From assembly GCA_020740485.1 (NCBI GenBank), contig DYMN01000014.1, positions 18,574 to 58,642 on the forward strand: DNA of 40,069 nt, written 5' to 3'. This stretch comes from Polaribacter sp. Lineage in GTDB: Bacteria > Bacteroidota > Bacteroidia > Flavobacteriales > Flavobacteriaceae. Of the stretch, positions 31,031 to 39,980 are shown one piece after another. The notes below the pieces were generated by a model. The model saw only the letters and a list, made by a program, of their open reading frames with translations. It was not told where the DNA came from and did no database searches. Position numbers and translations under genes: made by a program. Positions within the stretch are counted from its first letter, which is position 1. Each line of letters begins with the position of its first letter.

Positions 31031-31723
31031 TTAATTAATTATAATTGAGATTATTATGCCTAATGCACTCACTAAAGTATAACTGTAATTTACTAGTAGG
31101 GCAGCTGCAAAATTATTGTACTTTTCTTGAAAATAACCTGCAAAAACTCCCATAACAATTACAGAAATGGTAATAAAGATTATTATCAGATGATATTGAT
31201 TAAATATTAGATATAGGAGAATAATACCGCCTGAGATGATACCACTAATCAAGGTAGAATATGTTAATTCTATGTTTTTGGTGATTCTAATGGTGTATTT
31301 TTTTAATGATTCAAGCATATTTAATGAAAACCCCCTAAACATCAGTTCATTACTTAGCGGAAAAATAAATAAAAAGAATAATAGCTCAATCATACATTGT
31401 TTATCAATTTTATCATGTAATGGTTTTTGAAAAATGAGATAAGTTAAACCTGAAATGAATTGCAATAATATTGCCATTGTATAGGAAACAATTGCAATTT
31501 TAAAGAAATCATTTAATTCAATTTTAGATAAATTAAAATATATAATTTTACGCTTTGTAAAAAAGTATATTAATAATAATGAAGTTATCAAAAGTACAAA
31601 TTCAAAATAAAAGCTACTCACCTTTGGGTTAAAACCTAGAATATAATTAAAAACATAAATTGATAATAGAATAATAACAATAGGCGTAATTACACCAATA
31701 GAAATTTTAAATTTTTGGGTCAT
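31031..31723 (-). CDS. CPBP-family intramembrane protease-like protein
   Basis: The 230 residues have about seven membrane segments. The family's motif 1 (EExxxR) is seen only as SNELMFRGFSLNM: the first Glu is Asn. A second-motif-like FNQYH follows. The third His/Asn motif is replaced by VNYSYTLVSALG. The fold is probably CPBP, but catalytic competence is doubtful. The gene is very AT-rich. The product could be an Abi-like or regulatory membrane protein. Confidence 0.6.
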   Translation of the reverse strand: MTQKFKISIGVITPIVIILLSIYVFNYILGFNPKVSSFYFEFVLLITSLLLIYFFTKRKIIYFNLSKIELNDFFKIAIVSYTMAILLQFISGLTYLIFQKPLHDKIDKQCMIELLFFLFIFPLSNELMFRGFSLNMLESLKKYTIRITKNIELTYSTLISGIISGGIILLYLIFNQYHLIIIFITISVIVMGVFAGYFQEKYNNFAAALLVNYSYTLVSALGIIISIIIN

Positions 31724-31824
31724 AAGTCTTTTCTTTTTTTATACAAACAAATACCCATGAATTTAAACAAAGTACATATACCTTTGCCAAAAATTCATAA
31801 GTTATACAAAAATATTACAAATAA

Positions 31825-32679
31825 ATGACAATGTCAAATTCTTTAAGAGATATAAAAAACCGTTTTATTTCCGAATTGGCTCCATATTACCAAAAAGTGG
31901 AGTTAAACGTTCTTTTTATGCATTTTTGCGATCATATCTTAAGTTTAAATTCGTCCGAAGTGGCTTTAAATTATAATTTGATAATCAATGATGACCAAAT
32001 AGCGAAACTCGATAAGTTAATTGACCAACTTAAAAATTTTGAACCTATACAATATATATATGGTCTAACTGATTTTTACGGTCTAAAACTCAATGTCAAT
32101 TCAAACGTACTCATTCCAAGACCGGAAACTGAAGAATTAGTAGATATAATCATCAAAGAAAATCCTAATTCAAGCTTAAAAGTGCTGGATATTGGTACCG
32201 GAAGCGGTTGTATTGCCGTAAGTTTGGCTAAATTTTTAAAAAATGCTAAGGTAGCTGCTATCGATGTTTCGGATGCAGCGCTCCAAGTAGCTAAAAATAA
32301 TGCAACTAACAATAAAGTTACAATTCAATTTTATCAAAATGATATTTTAAATACGAACAATTTACCCGCTAATTACGACATCATTGTCAGTAATCCGCCC
32401 TATGTGCGAAATCTTGAAAAAGCGGAAATGCAACCCAATGTTTTAAACCACGAACCTCACTTAGCCCTTTTTGTAACGGATGAGAATCCCTTCATTTTCT
32501 ATGATAAAATTGCTCAATTAGCCTACAAACAATTGAATACAAATGGTAAACTCTATTTTGAAATTAATCAATATTTAGGCGAAAAAACTAAAGACATTCT
32601 CTTAAATATCGGATTTTCAAAAGTGCTGCTGAAAAATGATTTTCTTGGTAAAGATCGATTTATTGTGGCTGTGAAATAA
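31825..32679 (+). CDS. prmC: Peptide chain release factor N5-glutamine methyltransferase
   Basis: A 284-residue HemK/PrmC enzyme that methylates the Gln of the GGQ motif in release factors. The N-terminal helical domain ends at about 85 (QYIYGLTDFYGLKL, then LIPRPETEELV). The SAM site is LDIGTGSGCIAVSLAK, and the catalytic NPPY motif is IVSNPPYVRNLEKAE. ATG at 31825 or 31831 are both possible. Divergent from the CPBP-like gene over a 101-bp gap with nothing else recognisable. Confidence 0.95.
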   Translation: MTMSNSLRDIKNRFISELAPYYQKVELNVLFMHFCDHILSLNSSEVALNYNLIINDDQIAKLDKLIDQLKNFEPIQYIYGLTDFYGLKLNVNSNVLIPRPETEELVDIIIKENPNSSLKVLDIGTGSGCIAVSLAKFLKNAKVAAIDVSDAALQVAKNNATNNKVTIQFYQNDILNTNNLPANYDIIVSNPPYVRNLEKAEMQPNVLNHEPHLALFVTDENPFIFYDKIAQLAYKQLNTNGKLYFEINQYLGEKTKDILLNIGFSKVLLKNDFLGKDRFIVAVK

Positions 32680-32706
32680 TTTATTTAGAATAGTTCTAAA
32701 TAAATT
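32678..32706. terminator. AT-rich hairpin after prmC
   Basis: AATTTATTTAGAA pairs exactly with TTCTAAATAAATT over a TAG loop. There is no T-run, so it is a weak terminator or stability element. Its right end overlaps the -33 element of the next promoter. Confidence 0.5.
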
Positions 32707-32735
32707 GTATATTCCGTTTTTTCATCTTAAATTTG
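32705..32735 (+). promoter_or_regulatory. Promoter of the His-rich/TonB receptor operon
   Basis: TTG at 32705-32707 and TAAATTTG at 32728-32735 are 20 bp apart, matching the Bacteroidota promoter. This shows the TTG at 32705 is a promoter element and not a start codon. Confidence 0.6.
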
Positions 32736-32758
32736 CAGCAAAGATTAAATTAACTTTT

Positions 32759-33127
32759 GTGTTTGTAAAAAAATTCCATAACCCTATTGTCGTATTCTTC
32801 ACTTTGTTGATGTTCTATATCATTAGCAACAAAGCTGTTTTTACCCATACACATAGATTGGCGGATGGTACTTATGTAATACACGCGCATCCCTACGATA
32901 AATCAGAAGATCATCTTCCCGAAAACCAACACCATCATCATTCCGGTTATGAATATCTTTCAATCGGGGCTTTAGATTCCTATATTTCTTTGAATCAAAT
33001 TGAATTTAAAACCCCCATTTATTTACCGGTTTTTACTGAAATATTTTTTTATGTAAAAGAATTCTTTTCTTCTGGCTATTTCTATTTACTAAACAATAAA
33101 TCTCCTCCAACTATTGAATTTATTTAG
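32759..33127 (+). CDS. His-rich exported protein upstream of a TonB receptor
   Basis: From GTG at 32759 the protein has 122 residues: a signal or anchor (PIVVFFTLLMFYIISNKA), then HTHRLADGTYVIHAHPYDKS and ENQHHHHSGYEY. The dense His pairs fit transition-metal binding in the periplasm, and such HTH...DGTYVIHAHPY proteins precede TonB receptors in Bacteroidota. The metal is not known. The real start is after the promoter. A longer frame from 32705 would start within it. It lies 46 bp before the receptor gene, so they form one operon. Confidence 0.75.
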   Translation: MFVKKFHNPIVVFFTLLMFYIISNKAVFTHTHRLADGTYVIHAHPYDKSEDHLPENQHHHHSGYEYLSIGALDSYISLNQIEFKTPIYLPVFTEIFFYVKEFFSSGYFYLLNNKSPPTIEFI

Positions 33128-33173
33128 TCTAATTTATTTATAATTAATACAATAATTAACTTTTAAATTCAAT

Positions 33174-35546
33174 ATGAATACTTTAAAAATTATGGCAACA
33201 AGCATTGCCTTGTTGTTCTCATTTACGCTTATTGCTCAAAAAGAACAAACCGATGCCAATATTATCGGTCACGTTACGGATGCAAAAGGCAATCATTTAT
33301 CTCATGCAGAAGTAATTATCAAAAACACCAACATCGGAACAGTAACGGATGATTCCGGACATTATCAATTGATAAATCTACCTGTTGGGAATTATATCTT
33401 ACAATTTCAGTACAATGGTTTTAAAACAAAAGAAGTAGAAGTTACCACCGAAAAAGATAAAACTTTAGAAGTAAAAGTAGCCTTAGACGAAGATGCACTC
33501 GGATTAGATGAAGTGGTTATTACCGGGAACAAAACCGGTGTGCCACGAAAAGAGTCTACTACTATTGTCAACACTTTGCCCTATAAACTATTTTCTCAAA
33601 CTCAATCGGTAAGTTTGAGTGAAGGTTTGAATTTTTGTTCCGGTTTACGTACCGAAAACGATTGTCAAAATTGTGGATTTAACCAAGTGCGTATGAATGG
33701 AATGGAAGGACCTTATTCTCAAATCGTAATCAATGGTCGTCCTATTTTTAGCGGATTAGCAGGGGTTTATGGTTTAGAACTTATTCCGGCTAATATGATT
33801 AAAAAAGTGGAAGTTATCCGTGGCGGTGGTTCAGCCTTATACGGAAGTAATGCGATAGCGGGAACTATAAATATTATCTTAAAAGAACCTACTTTTGATA
33901 CTTATGAAATAGGTTTGCAATCCGGATTAAACGGCTTTGCGATAAAAGATACAGAAGCTGCAGCAGATCAAAACGTCAATTTTAACACTTCTTTAGTGAG
34001 TAATAACAATAAAATTGGATTTGCATTATATGGTTTTTACAGAGACAGACAAGCTTTTGATGCCAATCAAGATACTTTTTCTGAATTATCTAAAATTAAA
34101 AATTTCACATTAGGTAATCATATGAATTTCAAATTGACTGATAAAAGTACTTTGAATACTGATTTTTTCGCCATCAAAGAAAATCGACGTGGGGGTAACA
34201 AATTCGACGATCCCAGCCACTTGGCAGATATCAGTGAAGCAGTAGATCATTTGATTATCAATGGCTCAATGAATTTTGAAACTTTGATGAACAATGCTAA
34301 ATGGTCTTTATACGCATCTGGTCAAGGGGTTGACAGAGATTCTTATTATGGAGCAGAACAGTCTTTAGCGGATTACGGAAAAACAAAAGATTTTTCTTAT
34401 ACCGTTGGTACACAGTATAATTATAACTTTGAAAAAGCCACTTTGGTAACTGGATTAGAAAATATTGCTTCTCAAATGAAAGACAACAAATTGGGTTACC
34501 CTGATTTTGAAAATGCAACTTTCAATGGTAGCGAATGGGAAATTCCTTATGTGGAAACCAGAACGATAAGTAATCAAGCAGTTCAAACTACCGGTATTTT
34601 TGCACAATATGAGCAAAATTTAGGCAAATTCAAATTTTCTACAGGTTTGCGTTTCGATCATTATGCTATAAAAGACAAGTCATTGAATAGTGTTAAAGAC
34701 GGCAACGTGTTGAGTCCGCGATTATCTTTAAAATACGATATTACGGAACATTTGCAAAGTCGTTTAAGTTATTCGCAAGGCTATAGAGCGCCGCAAATAT
34801 TTGATGAAGATTTACATATTGAAACTTCAGGAGCACGCCAAGTGATACACCAAAATGACCCTAATTTAAAACAAGAGAGCAGTAATTCTTATATGATGTC
34901 ATTTGATTTTAATAAACAATGGGAACAGGTGTATTTTAATATCTTGGTAGAAGGATTTTATACCCGTCTCAACAATGCTTTTGTGAATCTATATGGCGAA
35001 CCCGATGCTAATGGCGTAGTAGTTTACACGCGTACCAATGCCGAAAAAGGAGCCAAAGTGCAAGGCGTAAATTTGGAAAGTACTTTAGTCCCCAATGATA
35101 AATTAACGCTGAAAATGGGCTTTACCATTCAAAAAAGTCAATACGAAGAAGCGATTGAATTTAATGAAACTTCTTTTTTCAGAACACCTAATTCTTACGG
35201 TTTTTTGTTAGCTGATTGGAAGTTAGATAAACGATTTTCTATCAATTCCAATTTAAATTACACCGGTAAAATGTTAGTGCCTTATTTTGGTGAATTAGCT
35301 GCAAACCCTGAAGAAGGAGAGCTGAAAACTTCTCCGGATTTTTATGATTTCGGACTTAAAGCTCAATATGATATTCCATTATTTGATTCAAATGCCATTC
35401 AAATTTACAGTGGAGTTAAAAACATATTCAATGCCTACCAATCCGATTTTGATAAAGGAGTCGCAAGAGATCCCGGCTATATTTACGGACCCGGAACCCC
35501 CAGAATGCTCTATTTTGGAATCAAATTTGGAAATTTGATATTGTAA
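33174..35546 (+). CDS. TonB-dependent outer-membrane receptor (probable metal or metal-chelate uptake)
   Basis: The 790 residues contain a signal peptide ([15 protein letters not shown]), a CarboxypepD-like domain (about 28-115, [20 protein letters not shown]), a plug (about 120-240, [40 protein letters not shown]) and a 22-strand-type barrel. A Cys pair lies in the plug ([20 protein letters not shown]). The barrel has the [20 protein letters not shown] signature and ends [12 protein letters not shown]. The plug resembles siderophore/colicin-type receptors. The co-transcribed His-rich protein suggests zinc, copper or another metal, which is inference. No regulator is seen nearby. Confidence 0.92.
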   Translation: MNTLKIMATSIALLFSFTLIAQKEQTDANIIGHVTDAKGNHLSHAEVIIKNTNIGTVTDDSGHYQLINLPVGNYILQFQYNGFKTKEVEVTTEKDKTLEVKVALDEDALGLDEVVITGNKTGVPRKESTTIVNTLPYKLFSQTQSVSLSEGLNFCSGLRTENDCQNCGFNQVRMNGMEGPYSQIVINGRPIFSGLAGVYGLELIPANMIKKVEVIRGGGSALYGSNAIAGTINIILKEPTFDTYEIGLQSGLNGFAIKDTEAAADQNVNFNTSLVSNNNKIGFALYGFYRDRQAFDANQDTFSELSKIKNFTLGNHMNFKLTDKSTLNTDFFAIKENRRGGNKFDDPSHLADISEAVDHLIINGSMNFETLMNNAKWSLYASGQGVDRDSYYGAEQSLADYGKTKDFSYTVGTQYNYNFEKATLVTGLENIASQMKDNKLGYPDFENATFNGSEWEIPYVETRTISNQAVQTTGIFAQYEQNLGKFKFSTGLRFDHYAIKDKSLNSVKDGNVLSPRLSLKYDITEHLQSRLSYSQGYRAPQIFDEDLHIETSGARQVIHQNDPNLKQESSNSYMMSFDFNKQWEQVYFNILVEGFYTRLNNAFVNLYGEPDANGVVVYTRTNAEKGAKVQGVNLESTLVPNDKLTLKMGFTIQKSQYEEAIEFNETSFFRTPNSYGFLLADWKLDKRFSINSNLNYTGKMLVPYFGELAANPEEGELKTSPDFYDFGLKAQYDIPLFDSNAIQIYSGVKNIFNAYQSDFDKGVARDPGYIYGPGTPRMLYFGIKFGNLIL

Positions 35547-35551
35547 ATTTT

Positions 35552-35588
35552 ATATTTTGCCACGCCCTAAAGGGCGTGGCAAAATATA
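35552..35588. terminator. Palindromic hairpin (GC-rich repeat family) after the receptor gene
   Basis: A perfect stem of about 17-18 bp (core GCCACGCCCT and AGGGCGTGGC) with AA loop and AT flanks. It is a variant of the palindromes at 9860 and 12062 and probably works as a terminator in both directions. Confidence 0.7.
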
Positions 35589-35593
35589 TTTTT

Positions 35594-35601
35594 TATCTTT
35601 G
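35594..35601 (+). promoter_or_regulatory. -7 element of trmD
   Basis: TATCTTTG ends 4 bp before the trmD ATG, so the transcript is probably nearly leaderless. No TTG at the expected -33 position. Confidence 0.45.
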
Positions 35602-35605
35602 CCCT

Positions 35606-36277
35606 ATGCGAATAGACATCATTACAGCCGTTCCCGAATTACTACAAAGTCCGTTTGAGTTTTCTATTGTCAAAAGAGCTCAAGAAAAAGGATTTGCAGA
35701 AATAATTGTGCATAATTTACGCGATTTTGCACTCAATAAATACGGGCAAATTGATGATTACCAATTTGGTGGCGGTGCAGGAATGGTCTTGATGATAGAA
35801 CCGATAGATAAATGTATTTCTCAATTAATGGAGCAACGCAATTATGATGAAATCATTTACGTTACGCCGGATGCACAAGTGTTAAATCAAAAAACAGCAA
35901 ACACGCTTTCGCTAAAAGAGAATATCATTATTCTCACAGGTCATTACAAAGGCGTTGATCAAAGGGTGAGAGATAAATTTATAACAATGGAAATTTCCAT
36001 TGGCGATTATGTGTTGAGTGGGGGAGAACTGGCAGCTGCGGTAGTAGTTGACAGTATTGTAAGATTGATTCCCGGTGTTCTGGGCGACGAACAATCTGCC
36101 CTTACGGATTCATTTCAAGACGGATTGCTATCACCACCGGTTTATACTCGACCCGCTGAGTATAAAGGAATAAAAGTACCGGAGATTTTATTATCAGGCA
36201 ACACCCCAAAAATTGAAGAATGGCGACAAGAAATGGCTGAAATTAGAACCAAAGCGATCAGACCGGATTTAATTTGA
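35606..36277 (+). CDS. trmD: tRNA (guanine-37-N1)-methyltransferase
   Basis: A 223-residue SPOUT enzyme, starting [20 protein letters not shown] at ATG 35606. Upstream in-frame codons back to 35576 lie in the hairpin/promoter and are rejected. The knot region has [15 protein letters not shown] and [10 protein letters not shown]. The SAM-binding part has [20 protein letters not shown]. It adds m1G37 to tRNAs including tRNA-Pro, so it also acts on the tRNA-Pro encoded at the window end. Its neighbour rpmH has its own promoter. Confidence 0.96.
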   Translation: MRIDIITAVPELLQSPFEFSIVKRAQEKGFAEIIVHNLRDFALNKYGQIDDYQFGGGAGMVLMIEPIDKCISQLMEQRNYDEIIYVTPDAQVLNQKTANTLSLKENIIILTGHYKGVDQRVRDKFITMEISIGDYVLSGGELAAAVVVDSIVRLIPGVLGDEQSALTDSFQDGLLSPPVYTRPAEYKGIKVPEILLSGNTPKIEEWRQEMAEIRTKAIRPDLI

Positions 36278-36296
36278 AAAATTATTGTATAAAAAT

Positions 36297-36326
36297 TTGG
36301 ATAAAATAAAACATATTGTATCTTTG
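36297..36326 (+). promoter_or_regulatory. Promoter of rpmH
   Basis: TTG at 36297-36299 and TATCTTTG at 36319-36326 are 19 bp apart, the consensus arrangement. Confidence 0.7.
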
Positions 36327-36397
36327 CAACCCGTTAAGAAAACTGAATTTAGTTTATTTAAACGTCAAGAAAATACTATTTTACATAATATTATAAA

Positions 36398-36562
36398 ATG
36401 AAAAGAACATTTCAACCATCAGTAAGAAAAAGAAGAAACAAACACGGTTTTAGAGAGCGTATGGCTACCGCTGACGGAAGAAAAGTGATAGCAAGAAGAC
36501 GTGCAAAAGGACGTAAGAAATTATCAGTTTCCTCAGAATTCAGACCTAAAAAAGTAGCTTAA
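36398..36562 (+). CDS. rpmH: 50S ribosomal protein L34
   Basis: A 54-residue basic protein, [20 protein letters not shown] with [19 protein letters not shown], the full universal L34 sequence. It is an assembly and exit-tunnel-region protein of the large ribosomal subunit. It is too short for many gene finders. It has its own promoter (36297) and a strong terminator (36594). Here it follows trmD rather than dnaA. Confidence 0.97.
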   Translation: MKRTFQPSVRKRRNKHGFRERMATADGRKVIARRRAKGRKKLSVSSEFRPKKVA

Positions 36563-36593
36563 TCGCTTGTTTTTTTATAAAATTAAAATACAG

Positions 36594-36628
36594 AAAACGT
36601 CTTGTAATTGTACAAGACGTTTTTTTTT
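36594..36628 (+). terminator. Rho-independent terminator of rpmH
   Basis: AAAACGTCTTGTA pairs exactly with TACAAGACGTTTT over ATTG and is followed by a T-run. Confidence 0.92.
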
Positions 36629-36718
36629 ATTAAAATTTTAACGGCAACTTTTAGTTAACAAATACATCTTACTGTATAAAAATTTGTACATTAGCATCCT
36701 AATTTTTCTAATATTTTT

Positions 36719-37081
36719 ATGTTGACATTAGTAATGGGAGCTTCTCTCCATCCTGAAAGATATTCATTTCTCGCTGTGAATCGCTTACGCGAAAATAACA
36801 TTCCTACACTTGCTTTTGGTCTTAAATCCGGTACAATTGCCGATGTAACGATTGACACAACTTTAATGTCGTATAATGATATACATACGGTTACGCTGTA
36901 TCTAAATCCGCAAAGACAAAAAGAATTTTACAATTACATACTTTCCTTGCATCCAAAAAGAGTGATTTTTAATCCGGGAACTGAAAATGATGAATTTATA
37001 GACTTATTAGAAAAAAACGATATATATGTTGAAATTGCTTGTACTTTAGTTTTGTTAGGTACCGGACAATATTCTAAATAA
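36719..37081 (+). CDS. CoA-binding domain protein
   Basis: A 120-residue Rossmann-like protein of the CoA_binding_2 family: MLTLVMGASLHPERYSFLAV, then LKSGTIADVTI, KRVIFNPGTENDEFIDLLE and an IACTLVLLGTGQY end. The usual DUF/YccU-like residues for CoA binding are present. It may sense or bind a CoA ester. The exact role is not known. ATG at 36719 is the only good start. It is followed by the S46 peptidase after 77 bp. Confidence 0.85.
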   Translation: MLTLVMGASLHPERYSFLAVNRLRENNIPTLAFGLKSGTIADVTIDTTLMSYNDIHTVTLYLNPQRQKEFYNYILSLHPKRVIFNPGTENDEFIDLLEKNDIYVEIACTLVLLGTGQYSK

Positions 37082-37158
37082 TTATGTAACAATCGGCTGT
37101 TTTTAAAGACAAATGATTTTAAAATAAATTTATATTTAATTAAACTATATTTTAAACA

Positions 37159-39363
37159 ATGAGAATTATAAAACTAACTTTTGTACTTTTCTTTTTTGTG
37201 CAATCTCTTTTAGCACAAGAAGGTATGTGGATGCCCAATTTTCTGTCTCAAAATGAAGCAGATATGCAGGCAATGGGTATGAAAATCACTGCAGAACAAC
37301 TTTATAGCGCTAATCATTCCGGAATTAAAGATGCCATCGCTATTTTTGGTCGTGGTTGTACTTCAGAAATGGTTTCGCCCAATGGGTTGCTATTTACCAA
37401 TCACCATTGTGGATTTGATGCCATTCAATCGCTTTCTACTTTAGATCACAATTACTTACAAGATGGTTTTTGGGCAAAATCTTATGCTGAAGAATTGCCC
37501 GTAGATGGGCTTACCGTTACTTTCATTGATAAAATAATAGACGTAACGCCACAAGTTACTGAAGGAGTCAATGACAATATGTCTGCTACGGAACGCCAAT
37601 CAGTTATTGATAAGAACATTAAAAAAGTGCAAGAAAATGCCCAAAAAGAAACTTATCAAACGTTGCGTGTTGCTCCTTTCTTTAAAGGAAATCAATACTT
37701 TTTATTCGTTCAAACGACCTATCGCGATGTGCGTTTAGCAGGAACACCGCCGCAAAGTATCGGAAAATTTGGAGCAGATACAGATAATTGGATGTGGCCA
37801 CGTCATACTGGAGATTTCTCTATTTTCCGTGTGTATGCCGACGCCAATAATTTGCCGGCTGATTATTCATCAAATAACAAGCCCTACAAGCCAAAACATT
37901 TTTTACCCGTTTCTTTAGATGGTGTGAAATCGGGAGATTTTACCTTGGTGATGGGTTTTCCCGGACGAACCGATGAATACTTGACTTCTTATGCTGTTGA
38001 ATCTAAAAAAGATGCACGCAATCCTGCCAGAGTAAAAGTTCGTGAAGCTGCTTTAGCCGTGATGGATGCTAAAATGCGTAAAGATGAAGCAACCAGATTG
38101 AAATACGCTTCCAAATTTGCCAGTATTGCCAACTATTGGAAATATTGGATAGGAGAAAGCAAAGGATTAGATAAATTTAATGCGGTAGGCGAAAAAGAAA
38201 AATACGAAGCTGAATTCACAAAACGCATCAATGATAATCCGGAATTAAAAGTAAAATACGACGAATTATTGCCAAAATTAAAAGTATTATATGCTGAAAT
38301 AGAACCTATTGGTGTTGTAAAGGACTATAATGGTGAAATATTTAATAACAATGTTGAACTTACGACCATTGCCGGAATTTTAAACCAATTAGTCAATGTC
38401 TATAACAACAATGGTGAAGCGGCTTACAACCAATACAAATCTCGTTATGCTGATTATTTAGCCGGAATTTACAAAGATTTTGATGCCCAGGTAGATGAAG
38501 AAGTTTTTGGAGTACTGATGGATTTATACACTAAAAATATAGATAATAAATATGTGAGCAACCCTATTCAAGTTGGAATGCAAGGGAAAACCGGTAAAGA
38601 TTTTGCCAAAGAATTATATAGCAATACTATTTTGAAAGATGAAAATAAAATTACAGCTTTATTGAATGGAGATTTTAAAGATTTGCAAGCTGCATTAGAT
38701 GGAGATAAATTGTATCAAATGACACTGGCTCAAAAGCAATTAATCGATGAAAATGTGAGTAAAGACTACAATATAAAAGATGCTGAAATTCAAAATTTAA
38801 TGCGTCAATATATGGAAGCGCAGATGAAAGTTTTTCCTGAAAAGAAATTTTTCCCGGATGCGAATTCTACATTGAGAGTTTCCTATGGCAAAGTGAACGG
38901 TTACGAGCCCAGAGATGGCGTTACTTACACTCCTTTTACTTATCTTGATGGAGTAATGGAAAAATACAAACCCGGCGATTATGAATTTGATGTTTCAGAA
39001 AAATTAATTGATCTTTACAATAAAAAAGATTATGGGGTGTATGGTGAAAATGGAAAAATGCCGGTTAACTTTTTGGCTACAAATCATATTACCGGTGGAA
39101 ATTCAGGAAGTCCTGTTATAGATGCCAATGGAAATTTAGTAGGTTTGGCATTCGACGGTGTGTGGGAAGGCACTATGGCAGATATATTCTATCGTCCGGA
39201 AACTTGTATGAGTATTATGGTAGATGCGCGTTATGTGCTCTTTATCATCGATAAATTGGGCGGAGCTCAAAATTTGATTGATGAACTCACTATCGTACGA
39301 CACGATAAAGCAGTTGACCAACCAAATTCAGCAACCAAAAAGGCAAAAAAAACTAAAAAATAG
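37159..39363 (+). CDS. S46 family serine peptidase (DPP7-like dipeptidyl-peptidase)
   Basis: The 734 residues have a signal peptide (LTFVLFFFVQSLLAQE). The chymotrypsin-fold catalytic parts are His83 in TNHHCGFDA, Asp in DNWMWPRHTGDFSIFR and Ser649 in TGGNSGSPVIDANG. Counting 18 residues on gives Gly667 (LAFDG), the position that is Gly in DPP7 and Arg in DPP11, so a DPP7-like preference for hydrophobic P1 is inferred. Flanking VWEGTMADI recalls DPP11 from memory. It removes dipeptides from peptides in the periplasm, feeding amino-acid use. The Lys-rich tail (TKKAKKTKK) is unusual. A strong terminator follows. Confidence 0.92.
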   Translation: MRIIKLTFVLFFFVQSLLAQEGMWMPNFLSQNEADMQAMGMKITAEQLYSANHSGIKDAIAIFGRGCTSEMVSPNGLLFTNHHCGFDAIQSLSTLDHNYLQDGFWAKSYAEELPVDGLTVTFIDKIIDVTPQVTEGVNDNMSATERQSVIDKNIKKVQENAQKETYQTLRVAPFFKGNQYFLFVQTTYRDVRLAGTPPQSIGKFGADTDNWMWPRHTGDFSIFRVYADANNLPADYSSNNKPYKPKHFLPVSLDGVKSGDFTLVMGFPGRTDEYLTSYAVESKKDARNPARVKVREAALAVMDAKMRKDEATRLKYASKFASIANYWKYWIGESKGLDKFNAVGEKEKYEAEFTKRINDNPELKVKYDELLPKLKVLYAEIEPIGVVKDYNGEIFNNNVELTTIAGILNQLVNVYNNNGEAAYNQYKSRYADYLAGIYKDFDAQVDEEVFGVLMDLYTKNIDNKYVSNPIQVGMQGKTGKDFAKELYSNTILKDENKITALLNGDFKDLQAALDGDKLYQMTLAQKQLIDENVSKDYNIKDAEIQNLMRQYMEAQMKVFPEKKFFPDANSTLRVSYGKVNGYEPRDGVTYTPFTYLDGVMEKYKPGDYEFDVSEKLIDLYNKKDYGVYGENGKMPVNFLATNHITGGNSGSPVIDANGNLVGLAFDGVWEGTMADIFYRPETCMSIMVDARYVLFIIDKLGGAQNLIDELTIVRHDKAVDQPNSATKKAKKTKK

Positions 39364-39378
39364 TTTTATTAAACTTAT

Positions 39379-39413
39379 AAAAAAGCATCTGATATTTTCA
39401 GGTGCTTTTTTTT
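39379..39413 (+). terminator. Rho-independent terminator of the S46 peptidase gene
   Basis: AAAGCATCTGA pairs with TCAGGTGCTTT (one wobble) and is followed by T-run. Confidence 0.9.
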
Positions 39414-39444
39414 ATAAAAAATTTTAGAATACTAATTATATTCT

Positions 39445-39452
39445 TAACTTTG
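39445..39452 (+). promoter_or_regulatory. -7 element of the tRNA-Pro cluster
   Basis: TAACTTTG lies 60 bp before the first tRNA-like copy. A TTG at the expected distance upstream is not clear. Confidence 0.45.
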
Positions 39453-39511
39453 CACTCCAATTTTTTACCTTGATTGTTGAAATTGAAGATAAAAAGTTGG
39501 ATTTATGGTTT

Positions 39512-39587
39512 CGGGATGTAGCGCAGCCCGGTAGCGCGCGTCGTTCGGGACGACGAGGCCGTCACGCTGCAAGCGTGATCAATCCGA
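39512..39587 (+). other. tRNA-Pro(CGG)-like copy with a replaced T arm
   Basis: The acceptor 5' strand, D arm and anticodon arm (TTCGGGA loop, anticodon CGG) equal those of the real gene at 39687 except for one base (CGTCG versus TGTCG in the anticodon stem). After AGGCC the T arm is not GCAGG-TTCGAAT-CCTGT but GTCACGCTGCAAGCGTGAT, a 5-bp stem with a 7-nt loop (or 7-bp stem with 3-nt loop) lacking TTC. The 3' acceptor strand is degraded to CAATCCG (one mismatch, one G-U). It is unlikely to be a normal elongator tRNA. It may be a pseudogene or a tRNA-like regulatory RNA. Confidence 0.75.
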
Positions 39588-39686
39588 CTTCTAAGTTGGG
39601 AATATTGTTTATTAAAATTATTGTAAAAAGTGTAATCTCAATCTTTCATAAGATTGTTTTTATAAAAGAAAAAGTGAAACTATTTT

Positions 39687-39760
39687 CGGGATGTAGCGCA
39701 GCCCGGTAGCGCGTGTCGTTCGGGACGACGAGGCCGCAGGTTCGAATCCTGTCATCCCGA
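39687..39760 (+). tRNA. tRNA-Pro (anticodon CGG)
   Basis: A complete cloverleaf: acceptor CGGGATG/CATCCCG, D stem GCGC, anticodon stem TGTCG/CGACG with loop TTCGGGA, T arm GCAGG-TTCGAAT-CCTGT, discriminator A. The 3' CCA is not encoded. Positions are consistent with 74 nt. The m1G37 site (G at loop position 37) is the substrate of TrmD encoded at 35606. Confidence 0.95.
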
Positions 39761-39775
39761 CTACTAATTTAGAAA

Positions 39776-39863
39776 TTTGAAATAGTTGTCAGTTAATCAT
39801 TATTAACAGTTTAAAGACTATATTTTAAATATAAAAAAATTGAAAATTGAAATTTGGAATTAG
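39776..39863 (+). repeat. tRNA-cluster spacer repeat, copy 1
   Basis: 88 bp beginning TTTGAAATAGTTGTCAGTT recur almost identically at 39981-40069. The repeat follows the intact tRNA-Pro(CGG). Confidence 0.88.
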
Positions 39864-39882
39864 GAAATTGTAATTTTTTTCT

Positions 39883-39958
39883 CAGGATGTAGCGCAGTCC
39901 GATAGCGTACTTGCATGGGGTGCAAGGGGTCGTCACGCTAAAAGCGTGATCATCCCTC
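39883..39958 (+). other. tRNA-Pro(GGG)-like copy with the same replaced T arm
   Basis: The D arm and anticodon arm (CTTGC-ATGGGGT-GCAAG, anticodon GGG) are those of a tRNA-Pro(GGG). The T arm is GTCACGCTAAAAGCGTGAT, with the same stem as the copy at 39512 but loop CTAAAAG. The acceptor stem pairs only 5 of 7 bases. It is probably not a functional tRNA. An intact GGG tRNA might lie just beyond the window edge. Confidence 0.72.
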
Positions 39959-39980
39959 CAAAGAATTTGGGAATTAGTAA

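Noticed and set aside
32705-32758. TTG start giving an 18-residue longer His-rich protein
   Set aside because: This stretch holds a -33/-7 promoter pair, so it is untranscribed or leader.
39470-39709. 79-residue open frame across the tRNA cluster
   Set aside because: It reads through a tRNA-like copy and part of the real tRNA-Pro gene.
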